Shown: positions 32,036 through 44,400 of the stretch, piece after piece
How positions within the stretch are numbered: position 1 is the first letter of the stretch
Layout of the letters: each line of letters opens with the position of its first letter
DNA from: Phyto melanocephala
Lineage: Eukaryota > Arthropoda > Insecta > Diptera > Rhinophoridae
Direction: 5' to 3'
Assembly (NCBI GenBank): GCA_941918925.1
Contig: OW799237.1
Span: forward strand, 13,683,201 to 13,747,200
Length of the DNA: 64,000 bases
Made by a program: the position numbers and the translations under genes
The notes under the pieces: model-generated
The model's database searches: none
What the model saw: the letters and a program-made list of their open reading frames with translations, nothing else
What the model was told of the DNA's origin: nothing

Positions 32036-33100
32036 CATATCAAATTTTTTTTGAGAGTTTGTTGATTTTTTTTCTTACCAGGATACAATTTATAGACAAC
32101 TTTTGATAGTATGAATTTTTTTTTAGAAAATTTTTTGCAACTTTAAAAAATTTTTTAAGCCACCATTAACAAACAAAAGCGTTGGATTCGCCTCCTTCCC
32201 AGTTGATATTTCATATAAAATTTTTTTTAGAGATATTTCTTAAATTAAGTCAAATTCACCTTTTTTAGTGTATCGTGGAACAACAATTTAAAAAAAATGC
32301 AGAATATACAACAGATGGCGTATCTTTTGAACGCCTCTTTCTCTTTAATAGCTTATCTATCATTTTGAAGGGTCATATCTGTCATTTATTTTCACTTAGT
32401 TATTGAACAATATAATGTAAACAACAAAGTTTTTTTTTTTTTTTGTTTAAAAATGTCGAATTTTGTACCAACAAATGTCATATGCGAAAAGTTTTTCTTT
32501 ACAGCCAAACCTAAACAAAAGCGGCAAGCGTTGTGCTAAGCGCTTACGCTAAAGTGGCAAACCTAAACAAGAGCGGCCGGCAAGCGTTGTGTAACGAACA
32601 GGAATGTTCGTTTATGTTATTTTATAAAACTCACGAAACATAAATAAAAATAGAAATTAAATCGCCAGATTGACTTAAAAATAGCTAAAATAGCATTACT
32701 TTTCAACAAGTTCAAAAGCAAAAAAAAACAACAACAACTGTTATACTGCAGCCAACTTTAATACCTAACGCCTTGTCAAATCAGATATTCCAATTGCAAA
32801 GCGAAGACGTTGCCTTCATTTAGGTTTTGGGACAAAATAATGTGTGGTCCAAAGAGCCCTTAAGTTTACCAATGTTTGACCAGCCATTGAGTTCAAGTGA
32901 TTAGTTCACGTCATTCTGCTATTGAAAACTACTCTAACATTATTCACTATGTCAAAAAATTTAATTTTCCCCATTTAACGTCTTTGGTAATATAAAGAAC
33001 TAAACATTTCCTATATATAACGATGCATTTAGATCAGCGAGGATTCAAACAGAGGCCGTAAGCACTAGCCCAAAGATAGATTCTGTTTAAATCGTTATTT
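32036..33100. other. AT-rich intergenic DNA
   Basis: No gene is supported. Near 32505-32595 the phrase AACCTAAACAA(A/G)AGCGG...CAAGCGTTGTG appears twice in tandem within a locally GC-richer stretch; its origin is unknown. Confidence 0.5.
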
Positions 33101-33113
33101 TGGGCAGGATATA

Positions 33114-33320
33114 GGTAGGTAGGTAGGTAGGTAAGGCTGGTGCAAAGTTACCCTCACTCGGAGACCATTACGGTGCATTGTAACGCCTTAATAGAGAGAA
33201 GAATAGAAATAGCTAGAAGAGAAAGAGAAGCAGACAAGTCCAGAGTTTCTGGCGGAATTCGAACCCGCAACCCCCAAACTAGCAGACCAGCACACTACTA
33301 ACTTGTCCACCGGGGCACCC
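33114..33320 (-). mobile_element. tRNA-derived SINE, copy 1, with 13-bp target duplication
   Basis: On the minus strand the head reads GGGTGCCCCGGTGGACAAGT and carries an A-box-like TGGACAAGTTAGTAG and a B-box GGTTCGAATTCC (plus-strand 33254-33265), the internal RNA polymerase III promoter layout of tRNAs. The body follows and the 3' end is an (ACCT)n run, a common SINE tail. TGGGCAGGATATA is present on both sides (33101-33113 and 33321-33333), a perfect 13-bp duplication that fits LINE-driven insertion. It would be mobilised by a LINE in trans. It is not a tRNA gene, since no cloverleaf can be completed. Confidence 0.85.
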
Positions 33321-33382
33321 TGGGCAGGATATACCTAGAGTAATATATTGAACTGAGTTTCTTGAAGTAAGTTGTACGTCAT

Positions 33383-33547
33383 CATGGGCGTACTAGACAC
33401 ATGGGGGGCGCCGGACCCCCCTTATTAGATTAAAAAAAATTAACTATTTACATTAAATACACATACAAAATAAACTCAGTTTAAGATTTTGCAAAAAAAA
33501 AAATAAGCTTTTACCACCCCAAAAAAATTTTTGTAGTTACGCCAATG
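33383..33547. mobile_element. 165-bp hAT-like MITE
   Basis: The ends read CATGGGCGTACTAGAC and, reverse-complemented, CATTGGCGTAACTAC. Eight-base flanks TACGTCAT (33375-33382) and CACGTCAT (33548-33555) match in 7 of 8 positions. The 8-bp duplication and the form of the TIR point to hAT. The interior has GGGGGGC and CCACCCC blocks around an AT-rich middle and has no ORF. Confidence 0.65.
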
Positions 33548-33555
33548 CACGTCAT

Positions 33556-36305
33556 CTGCGTATAAATGGATTTTGAAATTAGAAAGATATTCTGGAAAAT
33601 CATTTGCATATAAGAAAAATAAGAATTAAAAACTTTGCCTATATTTATAAGTTGGGAAACTCTTGTTTAAGTATTTTAATCAATAATGGCAGCTATCATT
33701 TGAATTTTAAAAATAGTGTTATTTATTTCTATGCTTAACCTTTGAATAATTTGTTAACGATACTATTTCACATTTTAGCTTCCTTCCTTTATCAGTTTTT
33801 TTTTTCACTCTTCCAAGCCATTCATGAATAAACAGACGAAGAAAAACCAATTTCATGTGACACGTGTTTCATTTTTTTTTCTTTTTTATATTTTAAAGGA
33901 TAATAACAACAAAAGCTAGAATGAATTAATAACAACATCCAACATTAATTCCCAGTTGTATTCAGAAAACAGACTCATACAACAGACAACATGAAAAACT
34001 TAATCAAAAGCAATAAAAACAACTTCACACACATGCATACAAAAAAAACAAACACTACAACTTCAGAAAAGCATTAAAACTTTACAACAACTGCACAGGA
34101 CAACTGACTACTTTAGTATGTATTAAATGTTTACATAGGTGTGCGATAAATTAATACAACAAAAACAAACAAAGATTATGCGTAAGTTTTGAGGAAAAGA
34201 CAAAAGGTACTTTTTTTGAAGCGTATAACATCAAATACATTAATGATTCACTCATATTGTAGCCATGCCGCAATTAAATACATCATTTGGAGTATCTTAA
34301 GCTTTTTTCAATTTTATGGAATTTTATCATACCTTTTTTATGGTTAAAACAATTCTAATGGTACAACTTCGTAACCTTCATTTGACAGCCATTATAAGTC
34401 TTTATGTGTTTTTAACACACAACAAATTTAAAAAGAGAGAATGAGAGGGATAGAGAGAGAGTATAAAAAAAGCTCTAACTTAAATGCGTGTTAACACTGT
34501 AGAGTTCTTAAGATTTACCTACGAAACATTAATACTTAAGTATATACATGTGTATAAACAAAAATATCTGGCTGTGCGTGTATGTGCAAAAGGACCTTGT
34601 TTATAAGAACCGGAAATATTGCGTTTTAATTATTTGTTTCGTGCTAAAAATAAAACAAAGATGTTTGGCTCCTTTAAATTAGGTCTAACTTTTCCGGGTG
34701 TTGAAATAAACTTGTTTTTGCGTTTTTTTTTTTATTCCATAGCAACTTAAATGAAAGACCTAACGTTGTCAAATATAAAAAAAAAAAAAATTAAATAAAA
34801 CGTGACAACTAAACGTGATTATTAGAAATGACACGTACGACCCCAAAAAAATCCAAACAAAAAAAAGTAATGGAAAATGGAGTATTTTAAGTATAAAAAA
34901 TATTAAACTAATGAAGTTATAGACAGAATAAAAGACAATATAATAAGATTTCAAATGACAAAAAAAAAACACATTTCAACTTAGACTTTAATTTTATTAA
35001 CTTTTTAACTAAAGGAAATGTGAAGAGTTGAATTAAACTTCTGCAAGGAAAATGATAATTTTTAATTTTAGTAAAAGGGAGAAGATAGAACCAAATATGC
35101 ATGACTTTATAGGAAATATTATAAAAGGAGAGAAACTAAACTTTTAATTTTTAACCTGCTTAGAAGGAGCATGGTTTTTATATAGGGAAAGCTCATTAGA
35201 GGGTTCAAGAATAGTTAAATAAGCCATCCTCTAGGATTAAAAATTAGTTAAAAACTATTCCAGAAATATTTTTTAGGTTTTTGCCACGACCCTGAATACA
35301 ACCCTTTTTGTATTTTGTACTCCGCGCCTGCATTTATAGTCCAATCATATACAAAATGTTTACTCCGACGTCGACTATCTCGGTGCCCACGCACCAATTT
35401 ATTTTAGAATGAAAAGAAAGCCGAAAGCTCATAAAAGTTTTGCTGTAAAAGTAATTTTAAGTCTCCTCAATACAACCTGCTTCTCTGTAAGCAATACTGT
35501 ACGCTCGTCAGTTATTAGTTCTTAGTATATAAAAAATTTATTGAAATAGATTTCGCTTTCTTTGTTGCTTCCCAATAAGGATAGAAAGTAAATGCAACTC
35601 CGTTTAGAGCTTCTTAAATCAGTCTTCTTACTGGGATGAAAAAATTACATACTTAAATTTACGCAATTATGGAGGTTTGACTACGACACATGCCTCAATG
35701 TACTAAATACTGTGAGTACATGATAAAGCTATTGACGTCACAGATTTAAGTCCTGCGAAATTTCGAAAATTCAAACATTTTTTTTCAAACCTTACTTTAA
35801 TTTACTTTTTTACTCTTCCTACAACGTAAATTCTAAACCACATGTAACAGCTAATTTTTTACCATAGAAGCCGCTCAAATCGCCCTCGTCTATTAGCCGG
35901 TCAGCTTAATTTTCGTTAAAAATTGTGCTTAAGAGAACAAAATTTAATTGAAGCCATTTCCATTTTTGCAAGAGTAAAACCTATGACGGGAAAACCTTTA
36001 TTATTTATAGCAATCGACAAATACATGTACGTTAGTTTTGGGGACAATCGCATCCCATCATCACCAAATATTTCAATATTTCTCTCCTTTTTTTTAATCA
36101 AATTGTTCAATTATTTAAGGTGACGTTAAAGTTATCACCCCATCGAAATATGCTGAATTTAATATGTTGAGATTGAGATTTGTGAACTAAACATATACTT
36201 AATACACGTCAGTTAGAATCGCTATTCTCCTCAAGAACACGAAATAATTGTTTTGATTTTTTCTGTGTAATAATTCATCGGTAGTCTTAGCACAAAGTGA
36301 CTTTA
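33556..36305. other. AT-rich intergenic DNA
   Basis: No gene is supported. A GAGAGAATGAGAGGG purine run lies near 34434-34464. Two locally less AT-rich patches lie near 35280-35400 and 35870-36060, without recognisable coding content. Confidence 0.5.
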
Positions 36306-36309
36306 GACA

Positions 36310-37050
36310 TAGATTTTTCGATCCTTTGACTTCAACTAGGCAAATACTACGGCGTTTAGTTGCTTGCTTTAAAGAGTATGGGACAACACAAGATGCTGTC
36401 AGGTCTGGGCGGACTCAGAAATTATCTCAGCTATCGTTGAAGATGTCACAGAAACACCGAAATATCGATCAGATGATGTGTCTTCTAATTAAAGTCAATT
36501 GGCTGTCTTTACAAAGAATTTTGATAAAAGGCTTGAAGATGTTCTCATGCAAAGTATAGATATTGCATCAGCTGATAACTGTTGACCGCCAAGCAATGTT
36601 GTATATTGACTACAAACTTGATTTTATTGAAAATTATCATGAACGACGAGACCTATTTCCACCTTTAATGGACACGTAATTAAGCAAAATTGTCGCTTTT
36701 AGTGCACCGAAAATTTGAGAGACACCTTTGGACAACAGTGAAAACCAAGCGCTACAGGGCCTTGTTCAACGACTTTCCACTACCTCAGCCGGACAAATAA
36801 AGGCTGTAAAGCATGTGGGTCTAAAAGAATAGAGCAACGGCGGATACGACCTACAACTGAATTTCTGAAAGCTGCATTTCTGGGTCGCCTAATCTCTCGT
36901 TTTGGTGGTGTACACTAGCCATCAAGATCGCCCGATTCAACTGTTCGAGAATTCTCTTTATGAGCTTCTTGAAGTCACAAGTCTACAAGCCTCAGACTCT
37001 TGAAGTTCATAAAGAGAATATTCGTCAGGAATGCTGGAACCTATAGCCTA
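36310..37050 (+). pseudogene. Decayed Tc1/mariner-type transposase
   Basis: Plus-strand frames with several shifts read STRQILRRLVACFKEYGTTQ near 36325-36385 (helix-turn-helix region), NDETYFHL near 36640 (first catalytic aspartate block), TTVKTKRYRALF, and then FLKAAFLGRLISRFGGVH followed by RSPDST near 36860-36945 (third catalytic block, where the family has W-PSRSPDLTP). KSQVYKPQTLEVHKENIRQEC-like residues end it. The order is right for one transposase, but stops and frameshifts make it dead. Terminal repeats were not identified. Confidence 0.7.
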
Positions 37051-39216
37051 TATAGGAAGTTTTTATAAAATTAGGTGATTGGATTTTAAAGAGATTTTTT
37101 TTTAAATTAAAGAGAGAGTAAAGAGAGAAAATTTATGAAATTTTTATATTGGGAAAGGAACGGCTGATGATCAACTAAAAAATCTGTTTAGAATCGATTT
37201 TTCAAATGTGAGTCCTTCGTTTAATCAAAATGTATTAAACTAAGCAGAACGTCACAACTTTTCCATCCCTGACATATGAATTCACCATGGCAGAAAACAT
37301 CTACTAATAATTTGCTTTGTTTTAGCAATTCGCCGTTATATATACTTGTATGAATATGTCATGGGTGATATTTTATGGTTTTTTTTTTTTTTTTTGAATG
37401 GAATAGCATATCGGACAATACATATTTATGTTTTACCAAACCCAAAACGAAAGATACAACGAAAATTATTACAATGTATAGTGTTAGACCACTGCTTTGG
37501 TAACAAGGTCAGTAACAATTGCGACTTGTTTAGGTGAAGAGTGAATAAGGAAATTAAACTGTAGGTGGGAAGGTACGAAAAAGCTTCCATATTCTGTATT
37601 AAATGTAAAAATATATTTTTAATTTTATATCACATATTTACTATTATATTTCAACATATATTTTTTAATAAAATAAACAATAAATAATTGATTATTTTTA
37701 AAAACAATGTGATAAGTGGAAATATGTATGTAAAGTATAAACACACTGTAAAAATTTGTTTACACTCGAGTAATTCAACTTTGACATCCGGTTATATTCA
37801 AACAAGGTCGTTAAAAATATAATGTTCTTTAAGCTTTTCGATTCTTTTATACATTGTTTTGCAATCAGACTAGTTAAGAAGGTTTAAACCTATAAAAAAC
37901 AACGAAATGATATCAAGGCCAAAAATATCAATATTAAAATTGAAACTTAAATATATCTAAAAATATAACGGCTTGTCACAGATAGTTATGAAGGCATGTC
38001 ACACTGTAATTGACAGCACGTTTTTTTTAATAAAATCAGGGACTTTAAAATTTGTAAATATGGAACCTCTGTTATATCGTTCAGTATTATAGCATACATG
38101 CGCAAAACTTAAAGTGACACCAGCACTAATTTGCACTAGTTTAATGTGAACAACATTTTTCATGACTTCTAATTCATAAGCGCAAAAGGAGTCATACAAA
38201 ATGCCTACTCCAAATCCAAAATAGTTAGCCTTTCATGAGGTGCTTCAACATACTTGCAAATGAATGCAAAAAAATGTTAAAAAATTCATGTAAACAAACA
38301 TTATTAACTCATGAAACAGGGGTTTCTTTTCATCTACTATGCACGCGTTCTATGAAGTTATAAGAATGAAGTGAATTTTGTTTATATATTTATATAAACA
38401 CATGCTCTCTGATGACAAGTTAATGTAAAATTTATGCATGTTAAACCTAAATTGAACCACTTAATCGTGGGTTGAACTCAGGCACTATTTATTTTTCATG
38501 TCTTTCTTGCAGGGACGTAGTATGCATGATTAAAGCGTTATGAAATTAGGACGCAATAAGTCATTTTATTCAGAACGATTTCAGTTAAATAAAGCCGGTG
38601 TTTAAATTTTTCCAGTATCTGTACCCGGCCGGAGACTAAAGCGAAGCCGGCAGAACAAAACCATCGGAGTAATACATATGTCTTTACGACCGAGCAAAAG
38701 CATATTTCATTGAAATTATTTAATCGGTATAAAATGAATAGCTATGAGAGCTAAATAAGAAATTTTTTTTTTTTTAATTTTAAGTTAACACCTATTTTTG
38801 AGAGTGAAATTCCATTTTATATTTGGGGCAACATGTCATAACAAAAAATCTTTCCAACGATTTTGGCCCATATTTTATTGCAATATTAAGGAAGGTTTTA
38901 ATTATTTTTTGCGATATTATTTCATGTAAAAATTGGGCTAATATTTCGTAATAAATATTAACCGCATAGTTTGGGGACATTTTACGCAGCGCCCTTTATA
39001 GAGACTTTAAAATAAACAAGATTTAAAAGAAATGTTTTCTATCTATAGGTTATCAATGTTGACAACCTGTAGCTTCTGCTGTATAGGAACAGGGTGGTCT
39101 ATTTTATATTGACTGAAAACTTCCTCTATAAATTGTATCCACACCTTTTAAATCTTTATGTACAAAATACATTTATATATAATTGGCATTATTTATGCAA
39201 CCGTCTCTAATAAATA
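37051..39216. other. AT-rich intergenic DNA
   Basis: No gene is recognised. A T17 run lies near 37380-37396. A small GC-richer segment (GTACCCGGCCGGAGACTAAA) lies near 38620-38660. The 38792-38980 minus-strand frame has no known domain. Confidence 0.5.
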
Positions 39217-39332
39217 CATAGTGAGCCAAAAGTTAATTTGGGAATTTTACATTTTTATTGTATTTTACTTTTTCTTTAAAATAAATAATATAAAAAAAAT
39301 TTAACCCCATGATGACTTTTGGCCCTCACTGT
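39217..39332. mobile_element. Short TIR element (GTGAG..CCAAAAGT type)
   Basis: The left end reads CATAGTGAGCCAAAAGTTAA and the reverse complement of the right end reads CAGTGAGGGCCAAAAGTCAT, with an AT-rich middle and no ORF. It resembles the 31911-32035 element in size, ends and interior. Confidence 0.55.
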
Positions 39333-39429
39333 ACTTACATAAATACCTCTGGAAATTTGTTTTTAACATGATAAGTAATAAAATTATAATTTTAAAAAAT
39401 TTCAATTTATCAATTATGGACCATTTAAA

Positions 39430-39655
39430 AGTTTTTAACTTAAAAATGCAATAAAACAAAAACGGTTGAAATTTCGCCAAATTTTTTGCCTTTTTTTGTG
39501 AAGTACAATTGCTCCGGTTAGAGCACTGTGCTGCAGATGGCCTCACAGTACCCCATTCGATCGGAGATATTTGCCAGCGCTTGTTCGAGTGTATGGATTT
39601 AAAATAGCTGCCGATTTAAACTTAAGCTGATAGATGACCCACCCTTTACAAAATA
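39430..39655 (-). pseudogene. Possible N-terminal scrap of a Tc1/mariner transposase
   Basis: The minus strand reads IHTLEQALANISDRMGYCEA near 39540-39600. This resembles the start of the transposase family seen at 60.6-61.1 kb, which begins MNVYTLEQRWE. The outer end ACCCACCCTTTA near 39640-39650 is also TIR-like. The match is short, so this is tentative. Confidence 0.3.
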
Positions 39656-42600
39656 TATATTTTTTTTTAATATTTAGGTACTTACATTGGTCAACTGGAA
39701 ATCCTTATTAGATGTCTTCTGTCCGCGTTTTTAAAGGCTTTTTTGTTTTATTAAATTTTTTATAAAAATTTTAACTAAAATTAAATTTTTTAAAGAAAGC
39801 ATAGAAATTATTATTTTTTATTATAAAAAAATACACATACACAAAAAAAAACAATATTTTTGGTTTTTGTTTAAAGCACTAAACCGATCAAATTCAATTA
39901 AAATTTTAATGAAAACAAAACTTGTAACAGAGAAAACAAACAAATAAACAGCAGTTGAAGTAGTGGAAACAAAACAGTTTAAATTACACTGCAATTTTCC
40001 ACATAACTGAGCATTAAAGTACAAAATACTTATTTTCTTCATGCTGTTTAAGTTTGTTGTTGTTGTTGTTGTTTTTTTAACTTCTTCCCGTTCTCTTGAA
40101 CCTTTTCGTTTTTTGCTGAATCAAACAAAAAACAACAACAAAGTTTTCAATGCTAAACTAAAGGAGTTTTGTCAGGAGGTTTGTGTAATGGGTGGTGGGT
40201 TGCAAAAAAAAAATAAAAATGAAAAAATAACTAAATAAATAAAAGTTGTTATAGGTGTTCATTGCACTTTTGAATTGCTGTTATTGTTGTTTGTTTGTTA
40301 GTTTGAAATACTATTAATGGCAAGAGAGAGCCAGGAAAAAGATAGAAAAATCCTTAACTCAGGGAGCACACACACAGAAATTGTGATACACACACACACA
40401 CACACACTCTTTCATACAACAACGGTAAAAACAATTGTGAATATTTTTTTTAAACTTTTTTCTTTTAAATTTTATACCTTTGAAGGCGTTTTTTTAAGAA
40501 AAATCTTTTTTTTAATAATTTTAAAAACAATTCCTTTTGGGATTTTTAGTTTTAAATCTTTTCACTAAGTTTTGTTAATAAATAAAACACAAACATCCAA
40601 ACTTTTTTTTTATATAGCATTAGAAAGATTTTTCAATGCGCGACGCGTCTATTTCGTTTTACAGTCGTTTGAATTCTGGCTGTTGTAAATCACACTCAAA
40701 AAATAATCAAAGAGCAAATAAATAAACGATGATGCTTGTTTAAAAACCACAACAACAATAAGACACGACTTTAACAAATGAACCCTCTTCAATCACTAGT
40801 CTGGCATGCATGCTTTGACTAAAATGTTGGCTCGATTTGTAAAGAAACATAACGTTCCATAACATCATTATGATTATATATAACAGAGGAATATTGTGGC
40901 AAATGAAACTAAGTTATTATGAAAAAGAAAACAGCAGTTTGGCTTCTATACATGAGTATGTATAGACTTGGCAAATAAACATTGTTAAATCATAACAGAT
41001 GTTAGTTAATGTTATAGTACAGCATGTAAAACTTAACATTAGGTTGGCAACTTACACTTGTTGATGTGGCAATTCCTTTTAAAGGAAAATTGTAAATGGT
41101 AATGCCGACAGTGGACTGTTATAATAAGAGTTAATTTAAAAGAAAAATATTATATTTCATATTTGAGGAGATTTAGATTGACCTTACTATTGCAGCAATT
41201 TTCTTGGAATTTTTAGATAAAAATAAAATTTGAATAGATATATAGGAATGTTGTAGGGTTATAAATAATGTTTTAAAAAATGTATAAAAATAATTTTGTT
41301 AGATTTAGAAACACATTTATGCAATTGAATTATATTGTAAATAAAATAGCAATATATTGTCTCATAATTTCAATAATAAGTTACATTGAAAAAATTTTAC
41401 AGGTGAAGCAAAAAACTCTCTAATATGAAAAATTTCAAAGTTAATTTAGTTTAAGCTAAAGAAAAATATCCAGTTCTTTTATTATTTACAGAACTATGCA
41501 ACTTACGCCTTTTAGGATTTGTTCTTTCTGAAACAGAAATGGGGCGTAAGTTAGTTTAAAATATGGTTTTGGTAATCTTAAGGAAGAATTTTCTTATTTT
41601 CTTCATTAAATAGTAAAATGAAATTTACTATTACATATTTTAATTTTATTTTATTTTTTACTTAAAGGTCATCAACAAATAAAAATGAAAAACAGGAAAT
41701 TTTGATTATAAAAAGATAATGATTAATTACACGTTGATTTGAATTGTGTCGCCAAAAACGATGTGTCTTCAAATTGTGTCGGTGGTGTTTCGATTAGCGT
41801 CGTTTTTTAATACACGAGACTCGCGTTCAGAGGGAATTTCCGTCTTATTATCTTGTATATCACATTTATAAGTTTTTAGTTAAAACGAGTCAGATAACAT
41901 TTGTGTGGTGAAGTGGAAATGTTTATTTCTGCTTTATAACCCATCAAAAACTAGGTAATGACTTACTTGCTCTTACTAAACAACATACTTTTCAATGACT
42001 ATAACATACCGTCTGTCTTACTAAGAAGTATTTTAGTAATTACTTGATTTATAATGTGATACGTAAGTACTAATTTTCAAATATTTGTTTAGATACACAC
42101 ACAATACAATTTCTTGTTGCGAAATTTGCTAGAAGCCATTCAAATACATAACTTTTTATAATTCTCATTTAGTTTAACACGCTTAGGGTATAAGTAGTAA
42201 TGATTTTGACAGCATCGGCAAAGCATTTCATTAAAAAGGTGATGACTTATAGATTTTCAATGAATTTTAAATTTTAAATTAACTTAGCGTAAAATAATCT
42301 AACCAAATTATCGTCGTTAAAAGAACCGAACGACTTCTGTAAGTCCACAATAGTAATGGGTTATTTAGGTTATTTAAATCAAATACTTATTTATTGTTAT
42401 AAAAGTAGGGAGAATTCTGGGTTTAGCTTCAATTACTATGGACTATGGAAAAGCTGCCACACATTTTCAGGACGAACAAGTTTACAAAAAGTGGAAATTC
42501 ATTGTAAAAATGGAGTCCATTCTATCTATTTGGAAAGAAAGTCGGAATCAGATATATATTTTTTTCTATATTTATATTTTCCTAACAATTATTTTTGATT

Positions 42601-43226
42601 TTTGTTGTTTCAATTAGCATCTAATATTTTCGGTCCACAACGCCGCAAATCGTGGTATTAGTGTACTTATTTCAATGTGGAATTATTATAAAAATCATAA
42701 CAATATTTTGATATAAATATCTTATTACTCCCACTTCCTTTACAATTTTTTTTTTTATTTAATCGAAAGGCGTAAGTTACATTTTTGTTTTAGGAATTTT
42801 TGTGCTTGCACTTAGTGTTTTTAGAATTTTAATAATAAGATCGTCATTTTTAATTGTAGAAATATTAAATTTTGCTGAAACATGTATTTAAATACGGTGC
42901 ATAAAATTCAATCAAAAAGTCAATTTTAATTTTTTGTAACTTAGGGCTTTTTTGGAAAAAATATGACGATATACTCTTTAAAATTGAATGGGCGCACGTT
43001 GACAATCATAAACAGCACACCTATATTCGTGACATTCATTCCATAGAACAGGTAATGATAGTTAAATGAGTGACAGGTAATAATTAGAAGATATAAAAAT
43101 ATGAAGGAAAGATTTATAACATCGCGATCGTCACTTAATCTAGACTTTTTTTAGCATAATAGATACCATTTGCTCTTAAGAAAGAAGTTTGCCTCTTATT
43201 TTTTTCGTAAGCACTATTTTAATTTG
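39656..43226. other. AT-rich intergenic DNA
   Basis: No gene is supported. A (CA)n run is at about 40388-40406 and TTGTTGTTG runs lie near 40057-40072. AACTTACGCC and its inverse occur at 41500-41509, 41544-41553 and 42769-42778 (see findings). Frames at 40041-40568 and 42356-42598 have no recognisable domain. Confidence 0.45.
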
Positions 43227-44400
43227 TATACCTTTCACAGTGAGTAAAGGGGTGTATATAACTTTGTTATTCCATTTGAAATTTTTATAATATTTATTTT
43301 CGACCCCATAAAGTATATATTTTCTGACAGCTTATAAATAGGGGAGTCGATTAAGCATATTTAGTCTTTTGCAGCCCCCCGACATTATAACGATTTGTTG
43401 TGATATTAAAATATCATAAATATTTGGCAAATTTGTATTAAAGATCAGCATAATTACCTGATAACTTTCTTAGATATAAGCAAATAAATACGACTGTCTC
43501 TAGTTTTTCCTCATTTCCAAAACAAAAATTATAGTTTTTAATATTTTTCATACGCACACTTGTGACTATTTATAGATATGTTATGCCTCTAGAGATATTT
43601 GTGAGTTTTGGAAAAATCGGTCACTAACCGGCAATGTTATAAGCAAAAATATATATAAATTTTTTAAATATATCAAATCATTTAATCTTTCTTTATTTTG
43701 GACACGTTAGAGACACTAAATTATAAGCAGAAGTCTCCAAAATTATTTATGGGAAAAATTAATAAATCAGTTTGAAACTAATTGAGATATAAGCAACAAA
43801 ATTCAAACTGCTTTGGTGTTTTTTCTAACATTTACAAACGAAAATCGATATTTTTTTAGTATATCAAATCTTTTAAGCTCCTAAATAATTTTTGGACTCG
43901 TTAGAGAAACCAAATTATAAGCCGAGGTTTTAAAATTTTTTTATAGAAATTAATAAATCGGTTTGAAATTAACTGAGATATAAGCAAAAAATTCAACTCC
44001 TTCGGTGTCTTTTCTAACATTGACAAACGAAATTAGAATTTTTTTTTTATTTTGTATACCACCGAGAGAGCCAATATAAGTAAAATACTTTAAATATGAA
44101 AAATATTAAATCCAAGATGGCGTTCTAGTTTAAACGGTGACAATATGAATCAAACATGGAAGTTACAGGCTTGTCCTCTTTAACCCTTCATATTGGTATT
44201 AATTGAAAGTGCTTGACCAGTGGAATACAGTAAATTATCAAAAAAGTGTAAATTCCAAGATGGCGTCTTAAACAAAATGGCCGATTATTTTTCCAAACCC
44301 ATCAATATTGGTATCAAATGAAAGGGCTTGACTAGCATAATACAGTTAAATGTATGAAAATTTAATATCAAAAATGGCGTCGGAACAATGAATCTGAAAT
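43227..44400 (-). repeat. Degenerate long relative of family A with an internal tandem duplication
   Basis: It starts GTATACCTTTCACAGTGAGT and includes TTTCGACCCCATAAAGTATA, AATAGGGGAGTCGATTAAGC and GCAGCCCCCCGACATTATAA, the family A 3' end in inverse orientation. Past 43640 it contains two tandem units of about 180 bp (about 43690-43865 and 43870-44045), each with TTGGACxCGTTAGAGAxACxA, AATTATAAGC, AATAAATC(A/G)GTTTGAAA and ACTxTTCGGTGT-like blocks. It then has AAGATGGCGTC repeats near 44115, 44258 and 44370. It resembles 23651-24560. Confidence 0.6.

Noticed and set aside
33240..33320. A tRNA gene at the head of the 33.1-kb SINE
   Set aside because: A- and B-box-like motifs are present, but the acceptor and anticodon stems do not pair; the flanking duplications and body show it is a SINE.
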